Positions 28,952 to 38,131 of a DNA stretch of 64,000 nucleotides are shown one piece after another. Origin of the DNA: Saprospiraceae bacterium (lineage in GTDB: Bacteria; Bacteroidota; Bacteroidia; Chitinophagales; Saprospiraceae); contig JADKGD010000013.1 of assembly GCA_016717145.1 (NCBI GenBank), positions 66,898-130,897 on the forward strand. The letters run 5' to 3'. A program made the translations under genes and the position numbers. Position 1 is the first letter of the stretch. Each line of letters begins with the position of its first letter. A model generated the notes under the pieces. That model searched no databases. It was not told where the DNA came from and saw only the letters and a program-made list of their open reading frames with translations.

Positions 28952-30010
28952 ATGGTGGGAACGAAAATAGCTGGAATAGGATGTTATGTACCTGATAGAA
29001 TAGTTACAAACAGTGAGTTATCTCAATTTATGGATACAACTGATGAGTGGATCAAAGAACGAACCGGAATAGAAGAGAGAAGATATGCGGTAAAGCACGA
29101 ACAGACAACAACTACCATGGGGACAGCTGCAGCCAGAATTGCCATTGAAAGAGCTGGTATTAATAAAGAAGATATTGATTTTATAATATTTGCAACATTA
29201 AGCCCGGACTATTACTTTCCTGGTTGTGGTGTCCTACTTCAAAGAGAACTTGGTATTACTAAAACAGAAATCGGCGCACTTGATATTAGAAATCAATGTT
29301 CAGGTTTCGTTTATGGTTTGTCTATTGCTGATCAATTTATAAAAACAGGTATGTATAAAAACATACTTCTTGTAGGTGCAGAAATGCACTCAATGGGTTT
29401 GGATTTTTCGGATGACGGTAGGGCTGTAACAGTCATTTTCGGTGATGGTGCCGGTGCTGTTGTGCTACAACCTACTGACAAAGATGGTCAAGGCATTCTT
29501 ACGACTCATCTGCACGCAGATGGGACCCATGCTGAAGAATTGGCAATGATAAGTCCGGGGTCTCATGGGGGACACTATTTGGGCAAAGAAAAGTTTGGGT
29601 TTCCTGATGCAAATAAATTAGGCAGCATTTTTGTCACTCAAAAAATGTTGGACGACAATTTACTTGCGCCAAATATGACAGGACAGCTTGTGTTTAAAAC
29701 AGCAGTTGTGAAATTTCCTCAAGTAATAAAAGAAGCACTAGACAAAGTTGGTTATACCACACAGGATATTGATGTTTTTGTTCCTCATCAGGCCAATCTC
29801 CGTATAAGTCAGTTTGTTCAAAAAATATTAGGTTTGCCAGATAGTAAAGTAATCAATAACATTCAGAAATATGGCAATACTACAGCGGCCTCCATTCCTA
29901 TAGCACTTTGTGAAGCTTGGGAAGACGGAAAAGTAAAAGAAGGCGACCTGGTGTGTCTTGCTGCTTTCGGTAGTGGGTTTACATGGGGGAGTGCACTGAT
30001 CAGATGGTAG
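28952..30010 (+). CDS. fabH: 3-oxoacyl-ACP synthase III (KAS III, FabH)
   Basis: A 352-residue condensing enzyme that starts fatty-acid synthesis from acetyl-CoA and malonyl-ACP. Catalytic triad visible: Cys in DIRNQCSGF (Cys116), His in FVPHQANLRI and Asn in KYGNTTAASIP. It also shows TTDEWIKERTGI and the closing AAFGSGFTWGSALIRW. It is slightly longer than the E. coli enzyme because of an insertion around EELAMISPGSHGGHYL, a form common in Bacteroidota. bshB1 follows on the same strand. Confidence 0.94.
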   Translation: MVGTKIAGIGCYVPDRIVTNSELSQFMDTTDEWIKERTGIEERRYAVKHEQTTTTMGTAAARIAIERAGINKEDIDFIIFATLSPDYYFPGCGVLLQRELGITKTEIGALDIRNQCSGFVYGLSIADQFIKTGMYKNILLVGAEMHSMGLDFSDDGRAVTVIFGDGAGAVVLQPTDKDGQGILTTHLHADGTHAEELAMISPGSHGGHYLGKEKFGFPDANKLGSIFVTQKMLDDNLLAPNMTGQLVFKTAVVKFPQVIKEALDKVGYTTQDIDVFVPHQANLRISQFVQKILGLPDSKVINNIQKYGNTTAASIPIALCEAWEDGKVKEGDLVCLAAFGSGFTWGSALIRW

Positions 30011-30081
30011 AAGATATTACTTTTGTATTTTAGCATCCTTTGTTTTACAAAGCAGATAAAAATCATACCTATTTTAAATTT

Positions 30082-30801
30082 ATGAAAGTTGATATATTAG
30101 CCATTGGTGTTCATCCGGATGATATTGAATTAAGTGCATCCGGCACAATAATCAGCCATATCTCTCAAGGTTATTCTGTTGGTTTATGTGATCTGACACA
30201 AGGGGAACTAGGAACCAGGGGAAGTGCTTCCTTAAGACTTGCTGAAGCGGAAAAATCAAAGCAAATTTTAGGAGCAAAATTTAGAGTCAACCTTGGAATG
30301 CGTGATGGGTTCTTTGAATATTCTGAAGAAAATATTTACAAATTAGTTGCTGTAATACGACAGCATCAGCCTTCTATAGTACTTTCAAATGCTATTTCAG
30401 ACAGGCACCCTGATCATGGGAGAGCTGCCAAATTAATAAGTGATGCCTGTTTCTATTCCGGCCTTGTCAAGGTAAAAACAACGGATAGCAAAAAACATAA
30501 TCAAGCTCCATGGAGACCCAAAGCTGTATACAATTACATTCAGGATCGGAATCTAAAAGCGGATTTTGTTGTTGACATTTCACCATACATGGACAAAAAA
30601 TTGGAGGCCATTTTGGCTTTTAACTCACAGTTTTTCGACCCTGATTCAAAAGAGCCGGAGACACCAATATCTTCAAAAAACTTTATAGAATTTATTAAAT
30701 CAAAAAATCGTAGCTATGGACGAGATATCAATGTAGAGTTTGCAGAAGGATTTACAGTTGAGCGCAATATAGGAATAAAAAATCTTTTTAATCTGATATA
30801 A
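30082..30801 (+). CDS. bshB1: bacillithiol biosynthesis deacetylase BshB1
   Basis: A zinc-dependent LmbE/PIG-L fold deacetylase of 239 residues that removes acetate from GlcNAc-malate in bacillithiol synthesis. Zinc motif HPDDIELS near the N-terminus (AIGVHPDD), TQGELGTRGS, then the third ligand in DRHPDHGRAAKL. The match over the whole length, including NLGMRDGFFEYS, favours BshB1 over other PIG-L members. MKVDILAIG (30082) is the usual start; the frame is open 14 codons upstream. bshA and bshC are not in the window. Confidence 0.92.
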   Translation: MKVDILAIGVHPDDIELSASGTIISHISQGYSVGLCDLTQGELGTRGSASLRLAEAEKSKQILGAKFRVNLGMRDGFFEYSEENIYKLVAVIRQHQPSIVLSNAISDRHPDHGRAAKLISDACFYSGLVKVKTTDSKKHNQAPWRPKAVYNYIQDRNLKADFVVDISPYMDKKLEAILAFNSQFFDPDSKEPETPISSKNFIEFIKSKNRSYGRDINVEFAEGFTVERNIGIKNLFNLI

Positions 30802-30855
30802 TAAAAAACATGCAGTGAATTAATGGAGTTGGGTTGGAAAATTCCACCAAGATCA

Positions 30856-31902
30856 TTAAAATTTTATCTTACTTAATGGAAATGAAAACACAAACCTCTG
30901 ATTTCCTTTTACATCAATTGTTTCCATTTTTATTTCAGGATCCTTTAAGGACCAATCAATAAGAATTTTTCCATAGTGATTGTCCATAACCGGACCTTCA
31001 ATACGATTTTTATTAGGTGTTGCAAAATACCAGGTTGACGTAATACCACTTGATGTAAAATCATAAATTGGATAAAGGCTATCAGCTCTAATTTCAGAAA
31101 TTTCAGAATAATGAACATCACCACTTATAAAAAAAACACCATTGGCTTTGGTTTTTTTAATTAAATCTAACATCTTTTTTTGCTCATGAGGAAAATTTGC
31201 CCAACTTTCATAACCATTGAATTCAATACCAAATTGTGTGCTACTGCATATAATTCTAACGTCAGCCGGAACATTTAACTCTTTCTCCAACCAAAGCCAT
31301 TGCTTATTACCTAAGATGGTAGAATCCCTATTTTCATGATAATAATAGTCTAAGGGGTAAAAGTATTTTGGATTATTATGTAATTCTCCTCTATAATTTC
31401 TTAGGTTATCTCTAAATGTTCTGGTATCTAAAATAATAATCTGGACTTTTCGACCATTTGATTCATGAATGAGAGAAGTATAAATACCATCCCTGGTTCT
31501 CCTTTCTGAATCTTTAGGTTCATTAAAAAAATCAAGAAATATTTGTTTGGATTCCTTAATATATGGATAATGTCTTCCGGAATCATTAATGCCAAAATCA
31601 TGATCGTCCCATGTAGCTAAAACTTTTGTTGAATGAAGTAATGCCTGGAATTCAGGTTTTAGATCTAGCTTTTGATATTTTTCTTTAAGTAGAGACATAT
31701 CATAAGTATCTCCATATATATTATCACCAAGATATATAAAATAATCAGGTTTAAGGTCGGCGACTTTTTGCAGAATTGGTTGATTTTCATTCTCATGTGC
31801 GCAGGAACCAAAAGCGATGATAGTTTTTGTGCCATTTTGTCCTGGCAAACTTATCACAAATAAGAATAAAAAGGTTGCCGATATACATCTTAACAATTTC
31901 AT
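30856..31902 (-). CDS. PhoD-like alkaline phosphatase/phosphodiesterase
   Basis: A 348-residue exported metallophosphatase (signal peptide FLFLFVISLPGQ). Metal motifs: AFGSCAHEN, DYFIYLGDNIYGDTYD, ATWDDHDFGINDSG and GDVHYSEIS. PhoD enzymes hydrolyse phosphate mono- or diesters with Ca/Fe; this shorter form lacks the N-terminal Ig-like domain of Bacillus PhoD. It lies 8 bases downstream of the M42 peptidase gene. Confidence 0.9.
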   Translation of the reverse strand: MKLLRCISATFLFLFVISLPGQNGTKTIIAFGSCAHENENQPILQKVADLKPDYFIYLGDNIYGDTYDMSLLKEKYQKLDLKPEFQALLHSTKVLATWDDHDFGINDSGRHYPYIKESKQIFLDFFNEPKDSERRTRDGIYTSLIHESNGRKVQIIILDTRTFRDNLRNYRGELHNNPKYFYPLDYYYHENRDSTILGNKQWLWLEKELNVPADVRIICSSTQFGIEFNGYESWANFPHEQKKMLDLIKKTKANGVFFISGDVHYSEISEIRADSLYPIYDFTSSGITSTWYFATPNKNRIEGPVMDNHYGKILIDWSLKDPEIKMETIDVKGNQRFVFSFPLSKIKF

Positions 31903-31910
31903 TACAAAAA

Positions 31911-32990
31911 TTAAAAATACTTAAAACTTTGGCCAGCCTTTATGCTTAATAATGATTGATAAATCAATTCAATTACACTTTCCACATCTTTCTCATGAGC
32001 CATTTCAACCGTAGTGTGCATGTACCTTAAAGGAAGTGAAATCAGTACCGAAGGAACACCACCATTGCTGTATGCAAATGCATCAGTGTCTGTACCCGTA
32101 CTTCTGCTGGCCGCTGCCCTTTGAAAATCAATTTTGTTTTTTTCTGCAACTTCTATAATTTGATCAAGCAACATATTATGCACAGCAGGAGCATATGTCA
32201 GGCTAGGCCCAAAACCACATTTAGTATCACCTTGAATTTTATTGTTAATTAGAGGAGTGCCTGTATCATGCGTAACATCGGTTATTATAGCTATATGTGG
32301 CTTGATGGTGTTTGCTATCATCTCAGCACCTCTAAGCCCAATCTCTTCCTGAACAGCATTGACAACATAAAGTGAAAAAGGTAATTTCTTTTTTTTCTCT
32401 TTTAGTAATCTCGCCACCTCAGCTATACAAAAGCCACCCATTCGGTTATCAAGCGCTCTGCCAACGTAATAAACGTCATTTAATTTCATAAGCTCATCCT
32501 GAAATGTAATGACATTTCCTACGTGAATGCCCATTTCTGTTACTTCAGCTTTATCTTTTGCACCTACATCAATAAATATATTCTCCATTGTCGGAGAGAG
32601 GTTTTCATCCTTTCCTTTTCTGGTGTGTATGGCAGGCCAACCGAAAACTCCTTTAACAATACCTTTTTTAGTATGCACATTAACCCGCATTGAAGGAGCA
32701 ATGATATGATCTGACCCACCATTTCTGACGACCTGAATAAAACCTTTATCATCTATATGATTTACATACCAGGCTATTTCATCTGCATGAGCTTCTATGA
32801 CCACTCTATATTCATTTCCCGGGTTAATAATGCCATATGCAGTACCATAATTATCCAGATGCCACTCATCAACAAAAGGTTTAATATAATCCAACCAAAT
32901 TTTTTGACCTGACATTTCAAACCCAGTTGGCGATGCATTATTTAGATATTTGAATAGAAACTCTTCAGACTTTTTTGTGATTGTATTCAT
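31911..32990 (-). CDS. M42 family metallopeptidase (FrvX-like aminopeptidase)
   Basis: A 359-residue di-metal aminopeptidase of the M42 (tetrahedral TET-like) family. Metal and catalytic residues: VVIEAHADEIAWY (His and Asp), YYVGRALDNRMGG (bridging Asp), NAVQEEIGLRGAE (catalytic Glu and metal Glu), IITDVTHDTGTP and the C-terminal RYMHTTVEMAHEKD (His). It is cytosolic, with no signal peptide. It would trim N-terminal residues from peptides. Confidence 0.93.
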   Translation of the reverse strand: MNTITKKSEEFLFKYLNNASPTGFEMSGQKIWLDYIKPFVDEWHLDNYGTAYGIINPGNEYRVVIEAHADEIAWYVNHIDDKGFIQVVRNGGSDHIIAPSMRVNVHTKKGIVKGVFGWPAIHTRKGKDENLSPTMENIFIDVGAKDKAEVTEMGIHVGNVITFQDELMKLNDVYYVGRALDNRMGGFCIAEVARLLKEKKKKLPFSLYVVNAVQEEIGLRGAEMIANTIKPHIAIITDVTHDTGTPLINNKIQGDTKCGFGPSLTYAPAVHNMLLDQIIEVAEKNKIDFQRAAASRSTGTDTDAFAYSNGGVPSVLISLPLRYMHTTVEMAHEKDVESVIELIYQSLLSIKAGQSFKYF

Positions 32991-33024
32991 TTACTTAATT
33001 TTCGGTTATTTTGGAAGTCGTTAT

Positions 33025-33660
33025 TCAAAAATTATTTTCATACCATTTTTCCGGATCGCTATTCCAGCGTTTTAATACTTCTCCTTCTACTTCCGTTATA
33101 TAGTTAGTATTAAATGCTTCTTCAATCAATTCATTATAATGCGACAAAGTACGATATTTGCATGCTGAATTCCTAAAATTATTCTTAGCTTTTTCAAAAC
33201 CATAGTCAAAAATTGCAACAACACCTAAGACATTATGTCCTTCAGCCCTCAAAATTTCAACCACTTCAATTGAACTGCCACCAGTTGAGATTAAATCTTC
33301 CACTACCAGAATTCTTGATTTCGGAGGTATTTCACCCTCAATAGAATTTTGCCTGCCATGGGATTTTGGAGCTGACCTCACGTAAGAAAATGGAAGATCT
33401 AAAGCATCCGCCAACAAAGCGCCATGTGCTATGCCTGCTGTAGCCACACCTGAAATCATTTCGATTTTTTCAAATTCTTTTGACAACTCAATAAAGGCAG
33501 ATTTTATTAACGTTCTGACTTCCGGATAAGAAAGCGTAATCCGATTATCACAATAGATAGGAGACCTCATACCTGATGCCCATGTAAAAGGATTTTGCGG
33601 GTTTAATTTAATTGCGTTTATTTGCAGAAGTTTTTGAGCTATTAATGTCTCGGTTGTCAT
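33025..33660 (-). CDS. pyrE: orotate phosphoribosyltransferase
   Basis: A 211-residue enzyme converting orotate and PRPP to OMP. It has FTWASGMRSPIYCDNRITLSYP, the SGVATAGIAHGALLADALDLPFSYVR segment, KSHGRQNSIEG and the PRPP-binding loop ILVVEDLISTGGSSIEV. Together with pyrF at 25.5 kb two of the last pyrimidine steps are in the window but in separate units. Its start is only 13 bases from the start of the divergent NUDIX gene. Confidence 0.95.
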   Translation of the reverse strand: MTTETLIAQKLLQINAIKLNPQNPFTWASGMRSPIYCDNRITLSYPEVRTLIKSAFIELSKEFEKIEMISGVATAGIAHGALLADALDLPFSYVRSAPKSHGRQNSIEGEIPPKSRILVVEDLISTGGSSIEVVEILRAEGHNVLGVVAIFDYGFEKAKNNFRNSACKYRTLSHYNELIEEAFNTNYITEVEGEVLKRWNSDPEKWYENNF

Positions 33661-33673
33661 TTTAAAAAATTTA

Positions 33674-34348
33674 ATGGAGAAGTCGCAAATTTACAAAATC
33701 TATATTAACGAAGTAGAAGTTATTTTAAAACCTTCTACTGAAGTGTCTTTAGATGATACGCTGACTTCAGGAAGTCTTTTAGTAAAATACACTGGCAATA
33801 AAAAACACCTGTTGGATTATATTAGCATATTGGAAAAGTCCATTAAGTCAGAAAAACTTATTATTCATTTTGAAGATTTTCCAAAATTAAAAGCTGATTT
33901 CAAATCTCATTTTACAGAAATAGAAGCAGGCGGAGGACTTGTATACAATGAAAAAGGAGAATATCTATTTATTTACCGAAGAGGTTCGTGGGATCTGCCA
34001 AAGGGGAAGATAGAAGTTGGTGAAACTAAGCGAGCTGCCACCTTACGAGAAATTACAGAAGAGACTGGCATAAAAAAAATGTCAATAATAGAAAAAATAA
34101 TTATTACACGTCATACGTATCGCTCTAATGTGGGTAAACGTATCATTAAAAAGACACATTGGTATCTGGTTGAAACTAAAAAACAACCGTTAGTGCCACA
34201 ATTGAATGAAGATATTGAAAGGGCTGAGTGGATGACTCTTGATCGCTTTTTTAGTAAAAAAAGACAAGTTTACCCTAATATTCTTGAAGTCTTACATACA
34301 CAGGATACAAGTGACATTAAAAGTAGGGTGCAAATAAAAATAAAATAA
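33674..34348 (+). CDS. NUDIX hydrolase
   Basis: A 224-residue protein with an unassigned N-terminal domain of about 90 residues and then a NUDIX domain: AGGGLVYNEKGEYLFIYRRGSWDLPKGKIE, Nudix box GEtkraATLREITEETGI (complete GX5EX7REVXEEXGU pattern), and an HTYR/KKTHWYLVE segment. It would cleave a nucleoside-diphosphate-linked substrate; the GSWDLPKG element resembles diphosphoinositol/Ap4A-type NUDIX enzymes. Followed by mtgA 12 bases later. Confidence 0.9.
   Translation: MEKSQIYKIYINEVEVILKPSTEVSLDDTLTSGSLLVKYTGNKKHLLDYISILEKSIKSEKLIIHFEDFPKLKADFKSHFTEIEAGGGLVYNEKGEYLFIYRRGSWDLPKGKIEVGETKRAATLREITEETGIKKMSIIEKIIITRHTYRSNVGKRIIKKTHWYLVETKKQPLVPQLNEDIERAEWMTLDRFFSKKRQVYPNILEVLHTQDTSDIKSRVQIKIK
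33686..33693 (-). promoter_or_regulatory. -7 promoter element of pyrE located inside the NUDIX gene
   Basis: The reverse strand reads TAAATTTG (TAnnTTTG), ending 25 bases before the pyrE ATG. It lies within codons 5-7 of the divergent NUDIX gene, so the two transcription units overlap head to head. Confidence 0.4.
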
Positions 34349-34360
34349 TTCATAAAAATT

Positions 34361-35107
34361 ATGTCTGACTTTTTGATGAAATTAAAAAACAACCTTTTGG
34401 CATATTATAAAGATATTGTTGTTGGGTTTATTATTTTATCGTTAAGTTGGGTGTTGTTAATGCGATTTTTTCCACCGCCAATCACTCTTTTAATGATAAC
34501 AAGATGTGTTACCGATGAGGGAAAATTTCAATATGATTGGGTAAATTATAATGATATTTCGCCTTATATAAAAGTTTGTGCCATAGCCTCTGAAGATCAA
34601 GCCTTACCTTTTCATTATGGATTGGATATTGAGGCTATTGGCAAGGCAGTGAACCTAAATAAAAAAAGTAAAAAAACTTTTGGTGCAAGTACAATTACCC
34701 AACAAGTTGCCAAAAATGTTTTTTTGTTTCCACAGAGGTCTTATTTTAGAAAAGTTTTAGAATTATATTTTTCCTTTCTTTTGGAGACCATTTGGTCCAA
34801 GGAGCGGATCATGGAAACCTATCTTAATGTAGCAGAGATGGGGACACTTACTTTTGGGGTAGAAGCAGCTGCCCAAGAATACTACAATAAATCAGCTTCA
34901 AAATTGTCATTAAGTGAAGCAGCAACAATTATTGCTGTTTTGCCAAGCCCACGCAAGTATAGTGTTAAAAATCCGGGATCCTATGTTGCTCAACGAAGAC
35001 AAGAAATTGTATCACTATTTTATTCTTTGGACGGGACAAATTATTTACGGGAATTGTATGTCAAATCTGATAAATCCCTTTACGATTTTAGTAAGTATAA
35101 AAAGTGA
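34361..35107 (+). CDS. mtgA: monofunctional biosynthetic peptidoglycan transglycosylase MtgA
   Basis: A 248-residue membrane-anchored GT51 glycosyltransferase that polymerises lipid II into glycan strands. One N-terminal helix (VVGFIILSLSWVLLMRFF), then the catalytic Glu motif ASEDQALPFHYG, KTFGASTITQQVAKNVFLFP, RKVLELYFSFLLETIWSKERIMETYLNVAEMG and EAATIIAVLPSPRKYS. There is no transpeptidase domain. Likely co-transcribed with the NUDIX gene. Confidence 0.95.
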   Translation: MSDFLMKLKNNLLAYYKDIVVGFIILSLSWVLLMRFFPPPITLLMITRCVTDEGKFQYDWVNYNDISPYIKVCAIASEDQALPFHYGLDIEAIGKAVNLNKKSKKTFGASTITQQVAKNVFLFPQRSYFRKVLELYFSFLLETIWSKERIMETYLNVAEMGTLTFGVEAAAQEYYNKSASKLSLSEAATIIAVLPSPRKYSVKNPGSYVAQRRQEIVSLFYSLDGTNYLRELYVKSDKSLYDFSKYKK

Positions 35108-35141
35108 ACAGAATAAATTTTTATTTTAAGGATAAGAACAC

Positions 35142-35149
35142 TATTTTTG
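35142..35149 (+). promoter_or_regulatory. -7 promoter element of the TerB-like gene
   Basis: TATTTTTG (TAnnTTTG), 30 bases before the ATG at 35179. It separates this gene from the NUDIX-mtgA unit. Confidence 0.5.
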
Positions 35150-35178
35150 CAACTCTAAATAAATAAATAAACAAAAAC

Positions 35179-35664
35179 ATGTTGGATCAATTTAAAGCTT
35201 TAAATGAAAGTGAATTTTCACAATTAAAAGAAGCGGTAGTGTTAATAACAGTTTTAATAGCTGGAGCAGACGGAAAGATAGAAAGTGAAGAACTGGCTTG
35301 GGCTGAAAAAGTGGTCGACATAAGAAGTTATCACCAAAAAGGAATCCTGAAGGCGTTTTATGAAAATATCGATTTGACTTTTGGGGATAATCTTAAAAAA
35401 CAAATAGATTTATTACCTTCAAACGTTATTGAAAGAAATGAAGTTATTACTGAAGAGCTTACTAAACTAAACGATATTTTGGCCAAATTGGAGCCAAAAC
35501 TTGGCGCAGGTTTACATAAAAGTTTTTTGAGTCTTGCACAGCATGTTGCCAAAGCCTCCGGTGGCGTTATGGGATTTTTCACCATCAATGCTGCAGAAGC
35601 TAAAGTACTCAAATTAAGTATGATCTCACCTGTTGAGTATGATAACTCTGAGGAAGAAGAGTAA
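35179..35664 (+). CDS. TerB-like helical protein of unknown function
   Basis: A 161-residue, mostly helical acidic cytosolic protein. Its first half (LKEAVVLITVLIAGADGKIESEELAWAEK) matches the TerB/DjlA pattern of a helix, a D-G-x-I/V-x-x-E-E turn and another helix. The second half is predicted helical with a glycine-rich stretch (ASGGVMGFFTINAAEAK), ending in an acidic tail (EYDNSEEEE). Functions of TerB-like domains are not well defined. It has its own promoter box. Confidence 0.65.
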   Translation: MLDQFKALNESEFSQLKEAVVLITVLIAGADGKIESEELAWAEKVVDIRSYHQKGILKAFYENIDLTFGDNLKKQIDLLPSNVIERNEVITEELTKLNDILAKLEPKLGAGLHKSFLSLAQHVAKASGGVMGFFTINAAEAKVLKLSMISPVEYDNSEEEE

Positions 35665-35771
35665 TCCCTGCAGGTCATGAATAAAGGTTGAAAATGGATT
35701 TACAATTTTTTATAAACCAAACATACCTGATGTGAAATAAATTCATAATTTTATCTCATATAATAAATGAC

Positions 35772-38045
35772 ATGGGATATAAAATTTATTTTCTATTTGT
35801 ATTGTTTGGCTTTGGGGTAAATGTAAGTGGCTATTCACAGAATATGGCCATTGTAATAAAAGACGATGAAACTAAAGAAGTTCTAATTGGTGCAGATATA
35901 GTAACTGAAAATGGTATAGGTTATACCACAAATGAGATAGGTATATTTGAGCTGAATTCCCCAACTTTCCCAATAAAATTAAAAATAACCTATATTGGGT
36001 ATCAGGATCTTGTCATTACTTTCCAAACGGAAAAAGACATTTTAAAGGAACTTTACCTAAAGCCTACACAATTTGCACTTGATCTTGTCACTGTCACCGG
36101 CACAAAGTATGAACAAAATATAAGTCGGTCAACCGTTACGGTGGATATACTTAAACCTGATTTATTGCGAAGCGTAAACGCAAATTCATCGGATGATATT
36201 CTGAATAAAGTTCCTGGTGTTCAGGTACTTGATGGACAAGCAAACATACGTGGAGGTTCCGGGTATTCATATGGTGCCGGAAGCAGAGTTATGATTCTTA
36301 TCGATGATATTCCTGCTTTACAACCCGATGCCGGATTTCCAAACTGGGGCGACATTCCTGTCGAAAATCTATCCCAGATCGAAATTCTAAAAGGGGCTTC
36401 TTCAACCCTTTATGGGTCGGCTGCCTTAAATGGAATCATAAATTATCGGTCTTCATATGCTACATCAAAGCCAGAAACAAGGGTTTCGACTTCTGCAACC
36501 GTGTTTTTATCACCTAAAGACCCCGATAAAAAATGGTGGAAAGATACCTTAAGATATGAAAGCAATGCTTCATTTGTCCATAAACAAAAATTTGGCAAAC
36601 TTGATTTTATTGCCAGTGGTTTTTACAACAGATTAAGGGGTTATAATCAGTTTACTGATGAAAATAGGGGAAGGGTCAATCTCAATTTAAGGTATAGGTT
36701 TTCTGATCGGTTAATATTGGGTTTTAATTCTATTGTTAATATTAGTACGAGCAATAGCTTTTTTCTGTGGAGTAATCCTGGGTCAGGAGTTATGAAACCC
36801 TTGTCAGGGACTGTCTCTGACAGAAAAGCTAAACGGTTTTATTTCGACCCGTCTTTGACATATACGGACAAATACAATAACAGACATAAGTTGCTGTTAA
36901 GATCAATCATTATTGACAATACCAATAATACAAACCAGTCCAACAATTCGTTTAACAATTATGGTGAATATCAGTTTCAAAAGAATTTTGCTAAAGCAGA
37001 TTTGGTTTTAACATCAGGTATCGTTGGAACGTGGAACAGAACAAATTCACAGATTCTCGGTGATACTACCTATTTTTCCAAGTCGTCTGCTGTTTATTTT
37101 AATCTGGATAAAAAGTTTGGATCAAAACTTACTATTGCCGCCGGAATGCGTTATGAACACGTTGTGCATAATAGTCCGATTAATGTTTTTGACCCAAAAG
37201 GCTACAAATCTGACGGGCAATTAATTTCACGTTTATCAGCCAATTACCAGTTGGCAGAATATACTTTTTTAAGGGCCTCCTGGGGTCAGGGTTATAGGTT
37301 TCCTACATTGACAGAGCGCTTTGTTACAACAACTTTTGGTGCATTTTCTATTTTCTCCAATCCTGCATTAAACCCGGAATACGGGTGGTCCTCAGAACTT
37401 GCTATAAAGCAAGGGTTTTCTCTTGCCGGGTTTAAAGGTTTCATAGATTTTTCAACTTTTATTTCTGAGTATCAGGATATGATAGAATTTACATTCGTTT
37501 TTGAACCAACCAGGATTGGCTTTCAACCGCAAAACATTGGTAATACAAGGATTTCAGGCTATGAACTAGGGGTGGTAGGGCAAGCAAAAATATTTGGACT
37601 TCCAATTAATATATTTGGCGGATATACGTATATTAATCCTATTTATAAAAATTATAACACCAGTGAGCAAGTACGCAATAGTGTTTCCGAACCACAAAAT
37701 ATTCTTAAATACCGATCGAAACACCAATTCAAAATGGATTGTGAGGCTAAATTTTGGAAAATGAAATGGGGTGTTTCTGTTCAGAGAGTCAGTCATGTGA
37801 TAAATATTGATAAAGCTTTTGAATCTGTGCCACCCATAAGTTTTGATCTTTTTGGTATTGCACAATACCGGGATATAAATAATCATGGATATACTCTTGT
37901 GGATTCCCGACTTGGCATAGACATAGGCAAATGCACCGTAACCGCATTAATAAGCAATATTTTAAATCAAGAGTATACGCTCCGTCCAGCATTGGTTGAG
38001 GCTCCAAGAAACATAGCACTCAGACTTGACTGGAAAATAAATTAG
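35772..38045 (+). CDS. TonB-dependent outer-membrane receptor
   Basis: A 757-residue receptor: signal peptide (FVLFGFGVNVSGYSQ), a carboxypeptidase-like regulatory domain of about 80 residues (IVIKDDETKEVLIGADI), plug domain (DILNKVPGVQVLDGQANIRGG, MILIDDIPALQPDAG, IEILKGASSTLYGSAALNGIINYRS), then a 22-strand barrel ending in LRLDWKIN. No SusD gene is next to it, so it is more likely a metal-complex, vitamin or similar transporter than a glycan SusC. The frame is intact. Confidence 0.93.
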   Translation: MGYKIYFLFVLFGFGVNVSGYSQNMAIVIKDDETKEVLIGADIVTENGIGYTTNEIGIFELNSPTFPIKLKITYIGYQDLVITFQTEKDILKELYLKPTQFALDLVTVTGTKYEQNISRSTVTVDILKPDLLRSVNANSSDDILNKVPGVQVLDGQANIRGGSGYSYGAGSRVMILIDDIPALQPDAGFPNWGDIPVENLSQIEILKGASSTLYGSAALNGIINYRSSYATSKPETRVSTSATVFLSPKDPDKKWWKDTLRYESNASFVHKQKFGKLDFIASGFYNRLRGYNQFTDENRGRVNLNLRYRFSDRLILGFNSIVNISTSNSFFLWSNPGSGVMKPLSGTVSDRKAKRFYFDPSLTYTDKYNNRHKLLLRSIIIDNTNNTNQSNNSFNNYGEYQFQKNFAKADLVLTSGIVGTWNRTNSQILGDTTYFSKSSAVYFNLDKKFGSKLTIAAGMRYEHVVHNSPINVFDPKGYKSDGQLISRLSANYQLAEYTFLRASWGQGYRFPTLTERFVTTTFGAFSIFSNPALNPEYGWSSELAIKQGFSLAGFKGFIDFSTFISEYQDMIEFTFVFEPTRIGFQPQNIGNTRISGYELGVVGQAKIFGLPINIFGGYTYINPIYKNYNTSEQVRNSVSEPQNILKYRSKHQFKMDCEAKFWKMKWGVSVQRVSHVINIDKAFESVPPISFDLFGIAQYRDINNHGYTLVDSRLGIDIGKCTVTALISNILNQEYTLRPALVEAPRNIALRLDWKIN

Positions 38046-38131
38046 ATAGGGATTGGAAAATAAAAACACACAAATACAATATCTACCAATAAGTCCTGAT
38101 CTTAACTAAAAAACCAATATTTCTATTATTC

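Noticed and set aside
28952..30801. Biosynthetic gene cluster around fabH
   Set aside because: fabH is of the fatty-acid type with housekeeping neighbours, and bshB1 belongs to bacillithiol synthesis; no tailoring or carrier-protein genes are near.
17368..35664. Tellurite-resistance island from the terC and TerB-like genes
   Set aside because: They are 17 kb apart, not in one operon, and no terA, terD or terE genes are present; both families are common outside resistance clusters.
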